Of a stretch of DNA of 64,000 nucleotides, positions 44,555-53,991 are shown piece by piece; position 1 is the first letter of the stretch, and each line of letters opens with the position of its first letter. A model generated the notes under the pieces. The model was not told where the DNA came from and did no database searches. It worked only from the letters and a program-made list of their open reading frames with translations. This DNA comes from Algoriphagus mannitolivorans DSM 15301. GTDB lineage: Bacteria; Bacteroidota; Bacteroidia; Cytophagales; Cyclobacteriaceae. Position numbers and translations under genes: made by a program. The stretch covers positions 62,001 through 126,000 of the forward strand of contig NZ_AUBV01000010.1 of NCBI RefSeq assembly GCF_000429425.1, read 5' to 3'.

Positions 44555-46240
44555 TCAGTCTGCTAGGGCTTTTTGAATTTTCGCCTTTACTCCCTTGAGG
44601 ATTTCAGCATTTTTTGCACTGGAAGTTTCTATCTCCAATATCTTGGGCTTTAGGCTTGGAGCGTAAAAAGACTCCAAACTGTGCTGAAGTTCCTGTTCAT
44701 TTTTCACCAAAACGTATTCAAATCCAAACTCCTGCGCTAAGTGATAAGCATTGAGTTTTTGCTGGGTTTCAAAATATTCTTCCAATTCAGGTTGCTTGGC
44801 TGGCCCATCAATCAGGCGGAAAATTCCTCCGGCGTGGTTATTTAGGATTACAATCCGAAGATTTGGCATAGAGTAATTGTGCCAAAAGGCATTCCTATCG
44901 TAGAAGAAAGCCATGTCTCCCGTGATCAGGGTAACCGGCACTTTGGTGGTAAAAGTACAGCCAACAGCCGTACTATTGCTTCCGTCAATCCCGCTCGTTC
45001 CCCGATTGCAGATGATTTCCTGATCTCTTTTTCCGAGAAAGTTTACATAGCGAACTGCCATGGAGTTGGCCAGATGAAGCTTGGAGGCAGTGGGAATTTT
45101 CCGAAGCACCTGATTCAATGCAGGATATTCTCCGAATTCTGCATCCGCAAGGGCGGAAGGAAGACTTTCTGCCACCCGATTCTGTAGATTATGCCAAATA
45201 TTGAAGTATTCCGGGTTTTGTCCGGAAAGATTTTGACTTAGCCAATTCAAAAAGGAAGTGGGATTGCAGCTTAATACCCGAGTCAAACTTTGATAGGTGT
45301 CCTTAGCGTTCCCATCTTCTTGAATATGCCAGTGGGAGCATTCAGCATTTCTAAGAAAAAGCTTCAGAGACTTGGAGATAATGGATTTTCCAAAGGTGAT
45401 GACTAGGTCAGGTTTTAGGTTTTCCTGAAGTGAATCAATCCCTACAAAATGATCATGAAGGTGGATTGATTTTGGGCCTTGAAGATTGGAGATGGTGTCA
45501 GAGACGATAACGACATTTTTTTCAGAGGCTAGAGTATCCAAAATGGTTTGGATGCCTGAATTGGGGCGCTGTTGCCCAGGTACAATCAGTAGCCGATGAA
45601 CATCTTTTAGCCGGTTTTGGATTTGCTTTAGACTTTCCTCGCTCAAATGTTTTTGGGCTGGGAATATCGCAAAGTCATGATTGGGTTCCTGAAAAACAAA
45701 CTGCTCATTTGCCTCTGGATAGAAAGGCTCCCGAAGGGGAATATTGATATGTACTGGACCTGCTGGGTAAGATTTGCTTAGATTGATTGCCTCATTGATA
45801 ATTCTTCGACCATGCCATTGCTGGTCCTTTTGCTCAAATGAGTCGGGGAATTGAAAAGATTTTTTGACATGTTTTCCAAAAACCTCTTCCTGATAGATCG
45901 TTTGTCCATCCCATTGATCAATCCATTCTGGCGGCCTATCTGCAGTTAAAATCACAAATGGCACTTGTTGAAAATAGGCTTCGGCAATGGCAGGAAAGTA
46001 GTTTAGCGCTGCTGATCCTGAAGTACAAACGAGGACTACCGGATGCTGCAGTTGCTGAGCCATGCCTAATGCAATGAAGGCAGCAGAGCGCTCGTCAGGG
46101 ATGGTTCTGGCATGGATTTCCGGGTGTCTGGCAAAAGCCAAAGTCAAAGGAGCGCAACGAGACCCCGGGGAAAGAATGGCATGTTCTATTCCTTTATGGG
46201 CACAAGTGGCCACTAAGTCGAGGATAGGCTGGATGATCAA
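44555..46240 (-). CDS. menD: SEPHCHC synthase (2-succinyl-5-enolpyruvyl-6-hydroxy-3-cyclohexene-1-carboxylate synthase)
   Basis: 561 aa ThDP enzyme. N-terminal ILSPGSRCAPLTLAFARH and DERSAAFIALGMAQ with the catalytic Glu region, ILTADRPPEWIDQWDGQTI, and the C-terminal ThDP segment GDMAFFYDRNAFWH followed by NNHAGGIFRLI. It joins 2-oxoglutarate to isochorismate in menaquinone synthesis. Its start overlaps the menF stop by 4 bp. Confidence 0.96.
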   Translation of the reverse strand: MIIQPILDLVATCAHKGIEHAILSPGSRCAPLTLAFARHPEIHARTIPDERSAAFIALGMAQQLQHPVVLVCTSGSAALNYFPAIAEAYFQQVPFVILTADRPPEWIDQWDGQTIYQEEVFGKHVKKSFQFPDSFEQKDQQWHGRRIINEAINLSKSYPAGPVHINIPLREPFYPEANEQFVFQEPNHDFAIFPAQKHLSEESLKQIQNRLKDVHRLLIVPGQQRPNSGIQTILDTLASEKNVVIVSDTISNLQGPKSIHLHDHFVGIDSLQENLKPDLVITFGKSIISKSLKLFLRNAECSHWHIQEDGNAKDTYQSLTRVLSCNPTSFLNWLSQNLSGQNPEYFNIWHNLQNRVAESLPSALADAEFGEYPALNQVLRKIPTASKLHLANSMAVRYVNFLGKRDQEIICNRGTSGIDGSNSTAVGCTFTTKVPVTLITGDMAFFYDRNAFWHNYSMPNLRIVILNNHAGGIFRLIDGPAKQPELEEYFETQQKLNAYHLAQEFGFEYVLVKNEQELQHSLESFYAPSLKPKILEIETSSAKNAEILKGVKAKIQKALAD

Positions 46241-47454
46241 GGTTTTGGACTTTGGATAAACTTACCGATGATTTCGCATTTGAGCTCTGTTTCATCCCAT
46301 TCTAAAACTGGATCGGAGTCTTCTGTCACTCCCGCTCCAGCATAAAGAATCGCCTGATTTTCCAAAAGCTGTGCAGTTCTCAAATTGACATAAATGGAGG
46401 TTTCGGACTCAACATTCACAGGACCCAAAAAACCTGCAAAGAAGGAGCGGTCGAATTTTTCATTTTCCTGAAGAAAGTCATGAGCTTCTTTTCGGGGCAT
46501 TCCACATACTGCTGAGGTAGGATGGAGCAAATCCACCATCACAGATCCCAACTGAGGGAAATTGGTGGCCTTCATGTCCACTTTAAAGTCTGAGCGAAGG
46601 TGAAGCAGGTTCCCAGCCAAAACGGTTTTGGGACCGTGTTCCTCATACTCTCGCAGGCGGATTTTCTTAAAGCAATCCACAATATATCGGCTTACCAGGG
46701 CTTGCTCTTCAATTTCTTTTTGCGTCCATGCTGTAGATTTCAGAGGGTTGTCACCTTTGGCTTGTTGGGTACCCGCAAGAGACATGGTGTAAAAATAATC
46801 CCCTTTGGTCTCGATCAAAACCTCTGGCGATGCACCAATCCAAGTTCCGACTTGAGGAATATGGAAGAAGTTGATAAAAGAGTTGGGGTAAGTGGAAAGC
46901 AGATTCAGGTAGGTTTTACTCAGATCAAAGTCCTCCTGTAAGTCAATGACTTTGGTCCGGGCAGGAACAATCTTCTCTAGCTTACCTTTCTGAATGGCTT
47001 GAATTCCTTTTTCTACCAAGGCAAGAAATTGGTCTTTTTGACTTCCTTCGGACTTTAGGGAGGAACTGGATTTGGTGCTTTTTTGAAGTAGGGTAAAAAT
47101 GTCTTTTTTACGGCCTTGACTTTTTTTGGAGAGTTCTTTTTGTATCCAAAGAGGAAGATCTTCGGTTTCTAATTTTTGATCTAAAAAAAATGAGAAATAG
47201 CGGTTGGCTTCAATGAAGAAAGCTTTTTTGTCTTCCTGATCTGCGAAGGGGTGGAGGACAAATCCCGCCGGAAGCTCCTCAAGCTGCAGGGAAACACGCT
47301 TAGGCTCGTCGCATTCATCCTGAATGAATTCCAGCTTATTGGACTTGGGTTTCCTCCAGATTGCAAATGAACCTCCGGATTCCAGACCTTTTTGGAAAAG
47401 GATGTCCAAGACTTCAGCTTGATGAGTGAGATGCAGGGATTCTGTGAGATTCAT
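46237..47454 (-). CDS. menF: Isochorismate synthase
   Basis: 405 aa chorismate-binding enzyme. Motifs: KIVPARTKVI with the catalytic Lys region, GASPEVLIETKGDYFYTMSL, AGTQQAKGDNPL, HPTSAVCGMPRKEAHDFL and YAGAGVTEDSDPVLEWDET. It supplies isochorismate to MenD, encoded next with a 4-bp overlap; the thioesterase gene upstream overlaps by 4 bp too. This tight context favours menaquinone over siderophore (EntC) use. Confidence 0.93.
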   Translation of the reverse strand: MNLTESLHLTHQAEVLDILFQKGLESGGSFAIWRKPKSNKLEFIQDECDEPKRVSLQLEELPAGFVLHPFADQEDKKAFFIEANRYFSFFLDQKLETEDLPLWIQKELSKKSQGRKKDIFTLLQKSTKSSSSLKSEGSQKDQFLALVEKGIQAIQKGKLEKIVPARTKVIDLQEDFDLSKTYLNLLSTYPNSFINFFHIPQVGTWIGASPEVLIETKGDYFYTMSLAGTQQAKGDNPLKSTAWTQKEIEEQALVSRYIVDCFKKIRLREYEEHGPKTVLAGNLLHLRSDFKVDMKATNFPQLGSVMVDLLHPTSAVCGMPRKEAHDFLQENEKFDRSFFAGFLGPVNVESETSIYVNLRTAQLLENQAILYAGAGVTEDSDPVLEWDETELKCEIIGKFIQSPKP

Positions 47455-47873
47455 TTTTTGTCCAAAATTGCCATGGTTAACCTGCTAATGCAGCAGAGTT
47501 GGCCGCTTTCTGTATGAATTTTTATTTCCCAGACTTGAGTGGATTTGCCCACATGTACTGGTTTGACAACGCCGGTCACTTTTCCTTCTCGGACTGATTT
47601 GATATGATTGGCGTTGATTTCTAAGCCTACACAAATTTGTTTTTTGGTGTCTATAGTTAAAGAACTGGCAATACTGCCTAAAGTTTCTGCCAAAACTACG
47701 CTGGCTCCTCCATGTAACAAGCCATAGGGTTGTATGGTTCTGGAGTCCACTGGCATTGTTGCTTCCATAAAATCCTCTCCGATTTTAGTGAACTCAATCC
47801 CGAGGTGCTCGACCAAGGTGTTTCGGTTCATGGAGTTCAGAAATTCGAGGGAAGGAATACTTAGAAAAACCAT
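47451..47873 (-). CDS. menI: Hotdog-fold thioesterase, probable DHNA-CoA thioesterase
   Basis: 140 aa PaaI/YdiI-type hotdog protein with the active-site helix LLHGGASVVLAETLGS (catalytic Glu) and the strand VGLEINANHIKSVREG. As first gene of an overlapping thioesterase-menF-menD operon it most likely cleaves 1,4-dihydroxy-2-naphthoyl-CoA. Symbol assigned by context and family. Two Met codons near the start are possible; the longer one is kept because the extra residues resemble the family N-terminal helix. Confidence 0.82.
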   Translation of the reverse strand: MVFLSIPSLEFLNSMNRNTLVEHLGIEFTKIGEDFMEATMPVDSRTIQPYGLLHGGASVVLAETLGSIASSLTIDTKKQICVGLEINANHIKSVREGKVTGVVKPVHVGKSTQVWEIKIHTESGQLCCISRLTMAILDKK

Positions 47874-47911
47874 TAAAATATGGGCTAAATGAAGTTTATT
47901 TGGGCTCCGGA

Positions 47912-47919
47912 CAAAAATA
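47912..47919 (-). promoter_or_regulatory. -7 box of menI-menF-menD operon
   Basis: TATTTTTG on the minus strand, 38 bp before the ATG at 47873; matches TAnnTTTG. No clear upstream TTTG. Confidence 0.5.
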
Positions 47920-47926
47920 AAGAAAC

Positions 47927-48556
47927 TTGAATCGAAAAAAAATTTACCTAGTGAGACATGGTCAGACTGACTTTAATCTCCAAGGAGTAGTACAAGGCAG
48001 CGGGATAGATGCTCCAATCAATAAGACTGGACTCGCTCAGGCTTCTGCTTTTTTTAACGCCTACAAAGAAGTGCCTTTTGATCAGCTTTATCATACAGCT
48101 TTGATTCGTACCAAACAGTCTATTCAGCAATTCATTGATTTGGGAATTCCAACGATAGCTTTGCCGGAATTGAATGAAATTTCCTGGGGTGATTATGAAG
48201 GAACTCCCATGACTCCTGAGGAAGGGGAATATTACCGACATATGCTGCATCAATGGCAGCAAGGGAATTTGGATTACGCCATTGCAGGAGGGGAGAGTCC
48301 AAATACTGTAGCAACCCGAATGCGGATTGGAATCGAAAAAATTGTCTCAGGACCAGGCGAAACGATATTAGTTTGTATGCATGGTCGAGCCATGCGGATT
48401 TTCCTGAGTTTGATCCTGAATTATGATTTACGGTACATGGATCAGTTTGAGCACCACAACTTGTGTTTGTATGTTTTGGAGCAATTAACGGACGGTACTT
48501 TTGTGGTCAAAAACTTCAATGACCAGGACCACCTAAAGACCCTGAGGGCTGTCTAG
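47927..48556 (+). CDS. Histidine phosphatase family protein (phosphoglycerate mutase-like)
   Basis: 209 aa starting at a TTG, since the catalytic motif YLVRHGQTDFN begins only five residues in and no ATG fits. Phospho-His in RHG; second His in VCMHGRAMRIFL; Glu in LNEISWGDYEG. It is likely a small-molecule phosphatase rather than a glycolytic mutase. It is divergent from the men operon. Its 3' end overlaps the convergent gene at 48516 by 41 bp. Confidence 0.9.
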   Translation: MNRKKIYLVRHGQTDFNLQGVVQGSGIDAPINKTGLAQASAFFNAYKEVPFDQLYHTALIRTKQSIQQFIDLGIPTIALPELNEISWGDYEGTPMTPEEGEYYRHMLHQWQQGNLDYAIAGGESPNTVATRMRIGIEKIVSGPGETILVCMHGRAMRIFLSLILNYDLRYMDQFEHHNLCLYVLEQLTDGTFVVKNFNDQDHLKTLRAV

Positions 48557-48956
48557 CTGTTTTGGAGTCTTTTTTCTTTTTGGAAAGGCTGTCTTCATAC
48601 ATGGCAACGTAGGCTTGATGAAGTTCCTTGTTTTCGGTGAGATCAAATACTCGAAAGGCAATGTTCTGAAGTTGAATTTTTTTACCTCCTTCTAAATCAA
48701 CCAGAAATTCACCCAGAAAGCATTCATCAAAATCACAGGATGGAATTTCGATGAGGAGCGCAAACTCCGAATTTCCTGCATAGGTTTTGGTTTTGAAAAA
48801 TCCAGAAAATTGACTCTCAATCTGTTTCAGGCTAGTTTTTAATTCCTTCAGTTCCTTTGGTTTGAAAAGCGCCAAAAAAGTCTTGGATTCAGGATCTTTT
48901 GCAAATCCTGAATTAGAGCAAATAATCAAAGTGAAAATGAGCAATAGCTTTTTCAT
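48516..48956 (-). CDS. Secreted protein of unknown function
   Basis: 146 aa. Signal peptide (MKKLLLIFTLIICSNSGFA), then a helical basic part (LFKPKELKELKTSLKQIESQ), a core with CDFDEC that may form a disulfide, and a low-complexity Lys/Ser-rich tail (SLSKKKKDSKTARQPSG). I do not recognise the family. Its last 13 codons overlap the end of the convergent phosphatase gene, so transcripts are antisense there. Confidence 0.65.
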   Translation of the reverse strand: MKKLLLIFTLIICSNSGFAKDPESKTFLALFKPKELKELKTSLKQIESQFSGFFKTKTYAGNSEFALLIEIPSCDFDECFLGEFLVDLEGGKKIQLQNIAFRVFDLTENKELHQAYVAMYEDSLSKKKKDSKTARQPSGSLGGPGH

Positions 48957-49027
48957 AGCTTTTAATATAGTTATTTAACTCGCGGAAAATCAAGTTTGTT
49001 GGGGGAAAAAATCCAAAGGGGCAAAAA

Positions 49028-49056
49028 AAATCCTCAAAGGGCTGCTTTGAGGATTT
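49028..49056 (-). terminator. Intrinsic terminator after zinc-ribbon gene
   Basis: AAATCCTCAAAG / CTTTGAGGATTT, perfect 12-bp stem and 5-nt loop, with a T run on the minus strand; 18 bp past the stop at 49075. Confidence 0.9.
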
Positions 49057-49074
49057 CTATAAGGTTAAAGCTGC

Positions 49075-49845
49075 TTAAGCTTTAGAAGTTCTTTTTTTGG
49101 TTTTGGTGGTTTCGTCTTCCACTTCATCTTCTACACCCGCCAAAATTCTTCCACAGTGCTCACAAACGATCAGCTTTTTCTTTTCACGGATATCAGCTTG
49201 TCTTTGTGGCGGAACAGTATTGAAACATCCTCCGCAAGCACCTCTTTTTACCATGACTACGGCTAGACCGTTTTTGGCATTTGCCCTAATCTTGGTGTAA
49301 GACTTAATAAGTCTCTCTTCGATTTTCTTACCGGCTTTCTCGCGATCAGCCATTAGTTTGCTCTCTTCAGCTTCGCTTTCTGCAACGATGGTGTCCAATT
49401 CGTTCTTCTTAACGTCAAGATCTTTTTGGCGGTCCTTCATTACATTTTCCAGCTCCTCGAGATCTGCTTTTTTCTGGTCGATTTTCACTCCAGCTTCAGC
49501 AATTTTCTTCTTGGAAACCTGAATTTCAAGGTCTTGAAGCTCAAGCTCTTTAGTGATGGCATCGTACTCACGATTGTTTCGTACGTTCATCTGCTGCTCT
49601 TGATACTTCTTGATCAGTTTTTCAGATTCTTTGATGTTTTCCTTGAATCGCTTGATGTCTTCTTCGAAGCTTGCGATATCATTTTGGAACTTCTCAAGTC
49701 TGGTTTCGTAGCCGGCTATCTCATCTTCCAAGTCTTGGACCTCTTCAGGAAGAGCTCCTCGGACTTTCAAAATGGAATCTAGTCTAGAATCTATGAGTTG
49801 AAGGTTGTAGATAGCGTCGAGTTTTTGTGCTACTGTACTTTCCAT
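49075..49845 (-). CDS. Coiled-coil protein with C4 zinc ribbon
   Basis: 256 aa. Residues about 15-185 are a long Glu/Lys-rich coiled coil; residues about 200-240 are a zinc ribbon with CGGC and CEHC pairs (GACGGCFNTVPPQRQ, IVCEHCGRIL). The tail is Lys/Thr-rich. This family is conserved and nearly always next to the Nif3-like gene, as here (3-bp gap). It may bind nucleic acid; a precise role is unknown. Confidence 0.92.
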   Translation of the reverse strand: MESTVAQKLDAIYNLQLIDSRLDSILKVRGALPEEVQDLEDEIAGYETRLEKFQNDIASFEEDIKRFKENIKESEKLIKKYQEQQMNVRNNREYDAITKELELQDLEIQVSKKKIAEAGVKIDQKKADLEELENVMKDRQKDLDVKKNELDTIVAESEAEESKLMADREKAGKKIEERLIKSYTKIRANAKNGLAVVMVKRGACGGCFNTVPPQRQADIREKKKLIVCEHCGRILAGVEDEVEDETTKTKKRTSKA

Positions 49846-49848
49846 GTA

Positions 49849-50949
49849 CTATCGGTAGGATGTGGGATTAGTAACTACTTTTGTCAAATAGAGTGCAATA
49901 TTAGGAAAATTTTGTGACAATAGTTCAGAGAGTAAATCTTTTGTAAAAATTTCGCTCTCATAATGACCAATATCACAAAGAATCAGCTGCCCGTCGGCAT
50001 CAAAAAACTCATGGTATTTGACGTCTGCTGTGATAAAAATATCAGCTCCGGCTCTTTTGGCATCTCCTAAAAGGAAAATTCCTGCTCCTCCGCACAAGGC
50101 AACTTTTTTTATCTTTTTGCCTTTTAAAGCCGTGTGCTTCAAAAACTTAAGATTCATTTTTTCCTTCAAATAATCCAAAAAGTTCGCCTCATTCATCGGT
50201 TCCAATAATTCCCCGACCATTCCTGCGCCTACTTCCTGATTTTCATTTTCCAAAGGAGAGAGGTAATAGGCCACTTCTTCATAGGGATGAGATTTTTTCA
50301 TGGCGGAAATTATCCTCGACTTGAGATGGGAAGGCAAAATGACCTCGATTCTTACTTCTTTTTCTTGGGAAGGAACTCCTTTTTGCCCTGAAAATGGATT
50401 GGCATTGTCAGAAGGAGTAAACGTGCCTGTTCCTTCGAGTTGGAATGAACAATCCTTGTATTCCCCAATCTGACCGGCACCGGCTGCAAATACAGCCTCC
50501 AGAACTCGATCCTTTTCTGGCAAGGGGACAAAAAACACCAATTTATTCAACAAGTCTTTTTTAGGCTGAAGGATTTTAGTGTTAATCAATCCCAGTCTGT
50601 CGGAGATTCTCTTATTCACTCCATTAGCGACATGATCCAAATTGGTATGAATCGCATAAATGGCGATGTCATGTTTAATAGCCTTGATGACAGTTCTTTC
50701 TACATAATTTTTTCCAGTCAGGCTTTTGAGGCCTTTGAAGACGATGGGGTGGTGGGCAACGACCAGATTGGCTCCCAAAGAAATTGCTTCTTCTACGACT
50801 GCTTCTGTGCAATCCAAAGTGCAAAGCACACCTGTGAGTTCTGCATTGCGATCCCCACAGATCAAGGTGGCATTGTCATAGCTCTCCTGATACGCCGGAG
50901 GTGCAATACCCTCTAAGAATGAAATTATGTCCTGAATTCGTTGTCCCAT
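49849..50949 (-). CDS. Nif3-like dinuclear metal center protein
   Basis: 366 aa from the ATG at 50949 (MGQRIQDIISFLEG). The frame is open about 100 residues farther upstream, but that part reads antisense through lpxK and is not family-like. Motifs: APPAYQESYDNATL, VVAHHPIVFKGLKSLTG, YAIHTNLDH, ALCGGAGIFLLGDAKRAGAD and LCDIGHYESE, all metal-site segments; a PII-like insert lies in the middle (residues about 130-230). Family of GTP cyclohydrolase 1 type 2-like proteins; the substrate is uncertain. Confidence 0.93.
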   Translation of the reverse strand: MGQRIQDIISFLEGIAPPAYQESYDNATLICGDRNAELTGVLCTLDCTEAVVEEAISLGANLVVAHHPIVFKGLKSLTGKNYVERTVIKAIKHDIAIYAIHTNLDHVANGVNKRISDRLGLINTKILQPKKDLLNKLVFFVPLPEKDRVLEAVFAAGAGQIGEYKDCSFQLEGTGTFTPSDNANPFSGQKGVPSQEKEVRIEVILPSHLKSRIISAMKKSHPYEEVAYYLSPLENENQEVGAGMVGELLEPMNEANFLDYLKEKMNLKFLKHTALKGKKIKKVALCGGAGIFLLGDAKRAGADIFITADVKYHEFFDADGQLILCDIGHYESEIFTKDLLSELLSQNFPNIALYLTKVVTNPTSYR

Positions 50950-50967
50950 ATTTTTCTTTTCTTTGGT

Positions 50968-50975
50968 CAAAAATA
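50968..50975 (-). promoter_or_regulatory. -7 box of Nif3-like / zinc-ribbon operon
   Basis: TATTTTTG on the minus strand, 18 bp before the ATG at 50949; matches TAnnTTTG. Confidence 0.5.
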
Positions 50976-50989
50976 GCAATTCTACCCCA

Positions 50990-52036
50990 ATGCCTTGGTA
51001 TTCCTTTTTGCTTGCACCATTTGCCTTGATTTTTCGGATAATAACCTCCATTCGCAATGGATTGTATGATAGGAATGTCTTAAAAAGCCAAAAAGGAAAG
51101 ATTTTTTCTCTAGTTGTGGGAAATCTGTCGGTTGGTGGTACCGGGAAAACTCCCATGGTAGAATACCTACTTAGGGCACTTTCTTCCGAAAGGAAATTGG
51201 CAGTGCTCAGTCGGGGATATGGAAGAAATACGAAAGGATTTTTGCAGTCCACTAAAGAAAGTGCCCCGAGTGAAATCGGCGATGAGCCCCTTCAGATCTT
51301 TCAAAAGTTTGGAGAAAGTACTCCGGTATTCGTTTGTGAAAACCGGGTGAAAGGGATAGAAAGAATTTATGCGATCAAGCCCGATTTGGAGGCCATTGTG
51401 CTGGATGATGCCTTTCAGCATAGAAGTTTGAAGGCAGATGTTTATATCCTTCTGACACCCTTCCAAAAGCCTTTTACCAGAGATTTCATCATGCCTGTAG
51501 GAAGACTTCGGGAGTCAAGATGTGGTGCCCAAAGAGCAGATTTGGTCGTAGTTTCCAAATGCCCCGAAAATTTATCCTTGGAAGATAAAGCATCTCTTAC
51601 CCAAGAAATTTCATCTTATCTGCGCCCTTCAATCCCTGTAATATTCTCCTCACTTTCCTATTGTATGCCCTTGGCTTTAGGACACTCTTCGGCTTTTTCT
51701 GGAAACGTTCTGCTAATTTCCGGACTGGCAGATGACCGGCTTTTTTTGGATTACTGCAAGGAAAAGTTCAAGGTCTTGGAAGTGTTTTCTTTCCCTGACC
51801 ATCATGAATATTCGAGGGAGAATATCAAATCGTTTATAAAAGCGGCCGCGAGGGTAAAATCCGAGTCTCCGGTATTTTTATGCACGGAAAAAGACGGTGA
51901 AAAACTTAAATCTCTCGGCAAAGGGGGATATTTAGGGGAATTTCCGATTTTTGTCCTGCCCATAGAGGTAAAATTCGAACCCCAGGATAAAGAAATTCTG
52001 CTTACCCAAATCCGAAAAAAATTGGTTTCCAAGTGA
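50990..52036 (+). CDS. lpxK: Tetraacyldisaccharide 4'-kinase
   Basis: 348 aa from the ATG at 50990 (MPWYSFLLAPFALIF, the family-type membrane-associated N-terminus); a TTG nine codons upstream is less likely. P-loop VGNLSVGGTGKTPMVEYLL, SRGYGRNTKGF, LDDAFQHRSLKADV and PVGRLRESR are LpxK signatures. It phosphorylates the lipid A precursor at the inner membrane. It is divergent from the Nif3-like gene and overlaps the porin gene by 4 bp. Confidence 0.95.
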   Translation: MPWYSFLLAPFALIFRIITSIRNGLYDRNVLKSQKGKIFSLVVGNLSVGGTGKTPMVEYLLRALSSERKLAVLSRGYGRNTKGFLQSTKESAPSEIGDEPLQIFQKFGESTPVFVCENRVKGIERIYAIKPDLEAIVLDDAFQHRSLKADVYILLTPFQKPFTRDFIMPVGRLRESRCGAQRADLVVVSKCPENLSLEDKASLTQEISSYLRPSIPVIFSSLSYCMPLALGHSSAFSGNVLLISGLADDRLFLDYCKEKFKVLEVFSFPDHHEYSRENIKSFIKAAARVKSESPVFLCTEKDGEKLKSLGKGGYLGEFPIFVLPIEVKFEPQDKEILLTQIRKKLVSK

Positions 52037-53976
52037 TCAAGAGAGGCGTAGTTTTAATTGTTTTTTATGGAATGCTGGGCTTGCAGATGCTTTTTGCGCA
52101 GCGACCAGTACAAAATCAAACCTCGGGACAAACAGCTCGGGAAGGTCGGCAATTGGTAGAGCAGGAGGAGAATGAAGATGGTCTCAGCCGAAAATCATTG
52201 CTGGATGATAGTACTAGAATGGTTTATGGCCCGAAAACCTCCCTTTACTTTTTTGAAAAAGATATCAAGAGAAACAGCCTAAGGCTTTATGAGCAGGATA
52301 CTTCCCTGACTAATTTTCACAACTACGATCCAGTTGCCAAGAGTGGTTGGAAATATCAGGACTTGGCCAACATTGGGAGTGCTGCAAAGCCGGTGTTTTA
52401 TCAGATTCCGGAACTGATCGGAACGACTTCCGGATTTCACGCTTATGATATTTACTACCAAGATCCTGCAAAAAGGAGGTTTTTTGATACCAAGTCACCG
52501 TTTACCGAAATGTCGGCTTTTTTCGGAGGAGGGAATAGAAACCTTTTGGACATCGTTTTTGCAAGAAATATCAATCCCCGATGGAATGTGGGAATGGATT
52601 TTAAAACCCAAAAAATCCGGAAAACCCTCAATCCCAGCGATCGGGATGATCATATGGTGGAGCAGACTTCCTATGGAATTCATACTAACTACCGATCTGA
52701 AAATGGGAGATACTGGATTTTGGGATCCTTTTCGAGGATGAGGCATTTTGTCAATGAAATAGGAGGGATCATTCCTCCGGAAGTTGATCCAACCTCCCTG
52801 TATTTTACTTATGAGGATGCCAAAGTTTGGTTGAAAAATACCACTGCCTCCGACCTTAGACAGGATTTGCATCTCTACCATGAATATAAATTGGGCAATG
52901 GCCTTCAGCTATACCATGTGGCTGACAGAAAAAATCAAAAGTTGAGGTATCTGTCAAATCTGAACACCGCCGATTCTTTGTTTTTTAATGAAAACCGTTT
53001 CAATAATCCCGATACCACAGCCAACTTCAGTGGATTTTCAGAATGGAGGAATGAGTTTGGGGTGAAAGGTTCCTACAAAGGCTTTTATTACAATGCCTAT
53101 GGGAAGCTCCGAAATGCTAAAATGGAGAGTACTTTTTTTCCTAATGGAAGTGAAAATTATAACGAAGTCTATATCGGTGGAGAATTGAGAGGGAAAATCT
53201 CTGATCAATGGTCTCTCCAAGCCGACGGAGAATATCTGATTGCGGATGCCTTCAGACTGCATGGTCTGTTTGTATCGCCATGGCTGGAATTGGAATATAC
53301 CAAAGCCTTGTATCGCCCTACTTCCCTTCAGCAAATTTATTTTGGCAACCACTATCAATGGGAAAATGAATTCAAAAATATTGGCGTGGACCAGATACAA
53401 GGGAGAGTCAAATTGGATTTTGACAGATTTAGCCTCAGCCCAAGTCTTACCCTCAATCGGGTGAATAATTATGTGTTTTTTGGGCTGGATAAGCAAGTGG
53501 CGCAGTCTGACGGAGGAGCGTTTATGCTAATGCCAGGGGTTTTAGGCAATTTCCAAATTGGAAAGAAGTTCAAGCTGGACTTCGAGGTGATTTATACTGA
53601 AATAACTGGAGCGGCTTCGGATAACTTCAGAATTCCAAGACTCTATGCAAACACCAGGTTCTACTTCGATAGTCCCGCTTTCAATGACAATGTCTATATC
53701 CAGATGGGAGTGGATGTGAGATATAAGTCTTCCTATTTTGGGGAAGCCTATAATCCTTCCTATCAGCAGTTTTATTTACAAAACACTTTTGATGTTTATG
53801 CCTATCCAGTGGCCGACATATTTTTGGATTTCCGAATTAACCGAACCCGAGTATTGTTTAAGTACAACCATCTCAATGCAGGCCTGATGAACCGCGAAGG
53901 ATACTTCGTAACCCCGGATTATACCGGATATAAGTCCTTAATTGATTTGGGGATTACTTGGTATTTGTTTGATTAA
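52033..53976 (+). CDS. Putative porin (Bacteroidota outer-membrane barrel)
   Basis: 647 aa starting at a GTG that overlaps the lpxK stop (GTGA). Signal peptide (VVLIVFYGMLGLQMLFA), a short charged N-terminal part, then barrel strands through the end LIDLGITWYLFD. It matches the family called putative porin in this phylum; transport function is unproven. Translational coupling to lpxK places outer-membrane lipid and protein synthesis together. Confidence 0.85.
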   Translation: MIKRGVVLIVFYGMLGLQMLFAQRPVQNQTSGQTAREGRQLVEQEENEDGLSRKSLLDDSTRMVYGPKTSLYFFEKDIKRNSLRLYEQDTSLTNFHNYDPVAKSGWKYQDLANIGSAAKPVFYQIPELIGTTSGFHAYDIYYQDPAKRRFFDTKSPFTEMSAFFGGGNRNLLDIVFARNINPRWNVGMDFKTQKIRKTLNPSDRDDHMVEQTSYGIHTNYRSENGRYWILGSFSRMRHFVNEIGGIIPPEVDPTSLYFTYEDAKVWLKNTTASDLRQDLHLYHEYKLGNGLQLYHVADRKNQKLRYLSNLNTADSLFFNENRFNNPDTTANFSGFSEWRNEFGVKGSYKGFYYNAYGKLRNAKMESTFFPNGSENYNEVYIGGELRGKISDQWSLQADGEYLIADAFRLHGLFVSPWLELEYTKALYRPTSLQQIYFGNHYQWENEFKNIGVDQIQGRVKLDFDRFSLSPSLTLNRVNNYVFFGLDKQVAQSDGGAFMLMPGVLGNFQIGKKFKLDFEVIYTEITGAASDNFRIPRLYANTRFYFDSPAFNDNVYIQMGVDVRYKSSYFGEAYNPSYQQFYLQNTFDVYAYPVADIFLDFRINRTRVLFKYNHLNAGLMNREGYFVTPDYTGYKSLIDLGITWYLFD

Positions 53977-53991
53977 AAAAAGAGGGATTGG

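Noticed and set aside
50950..51252. N-terminal extension of the Nif3-like protein by about 100 residues
   Set aside because: It is antisense to lpxK and not family-like; the ATG at 50949 gives the standard length.
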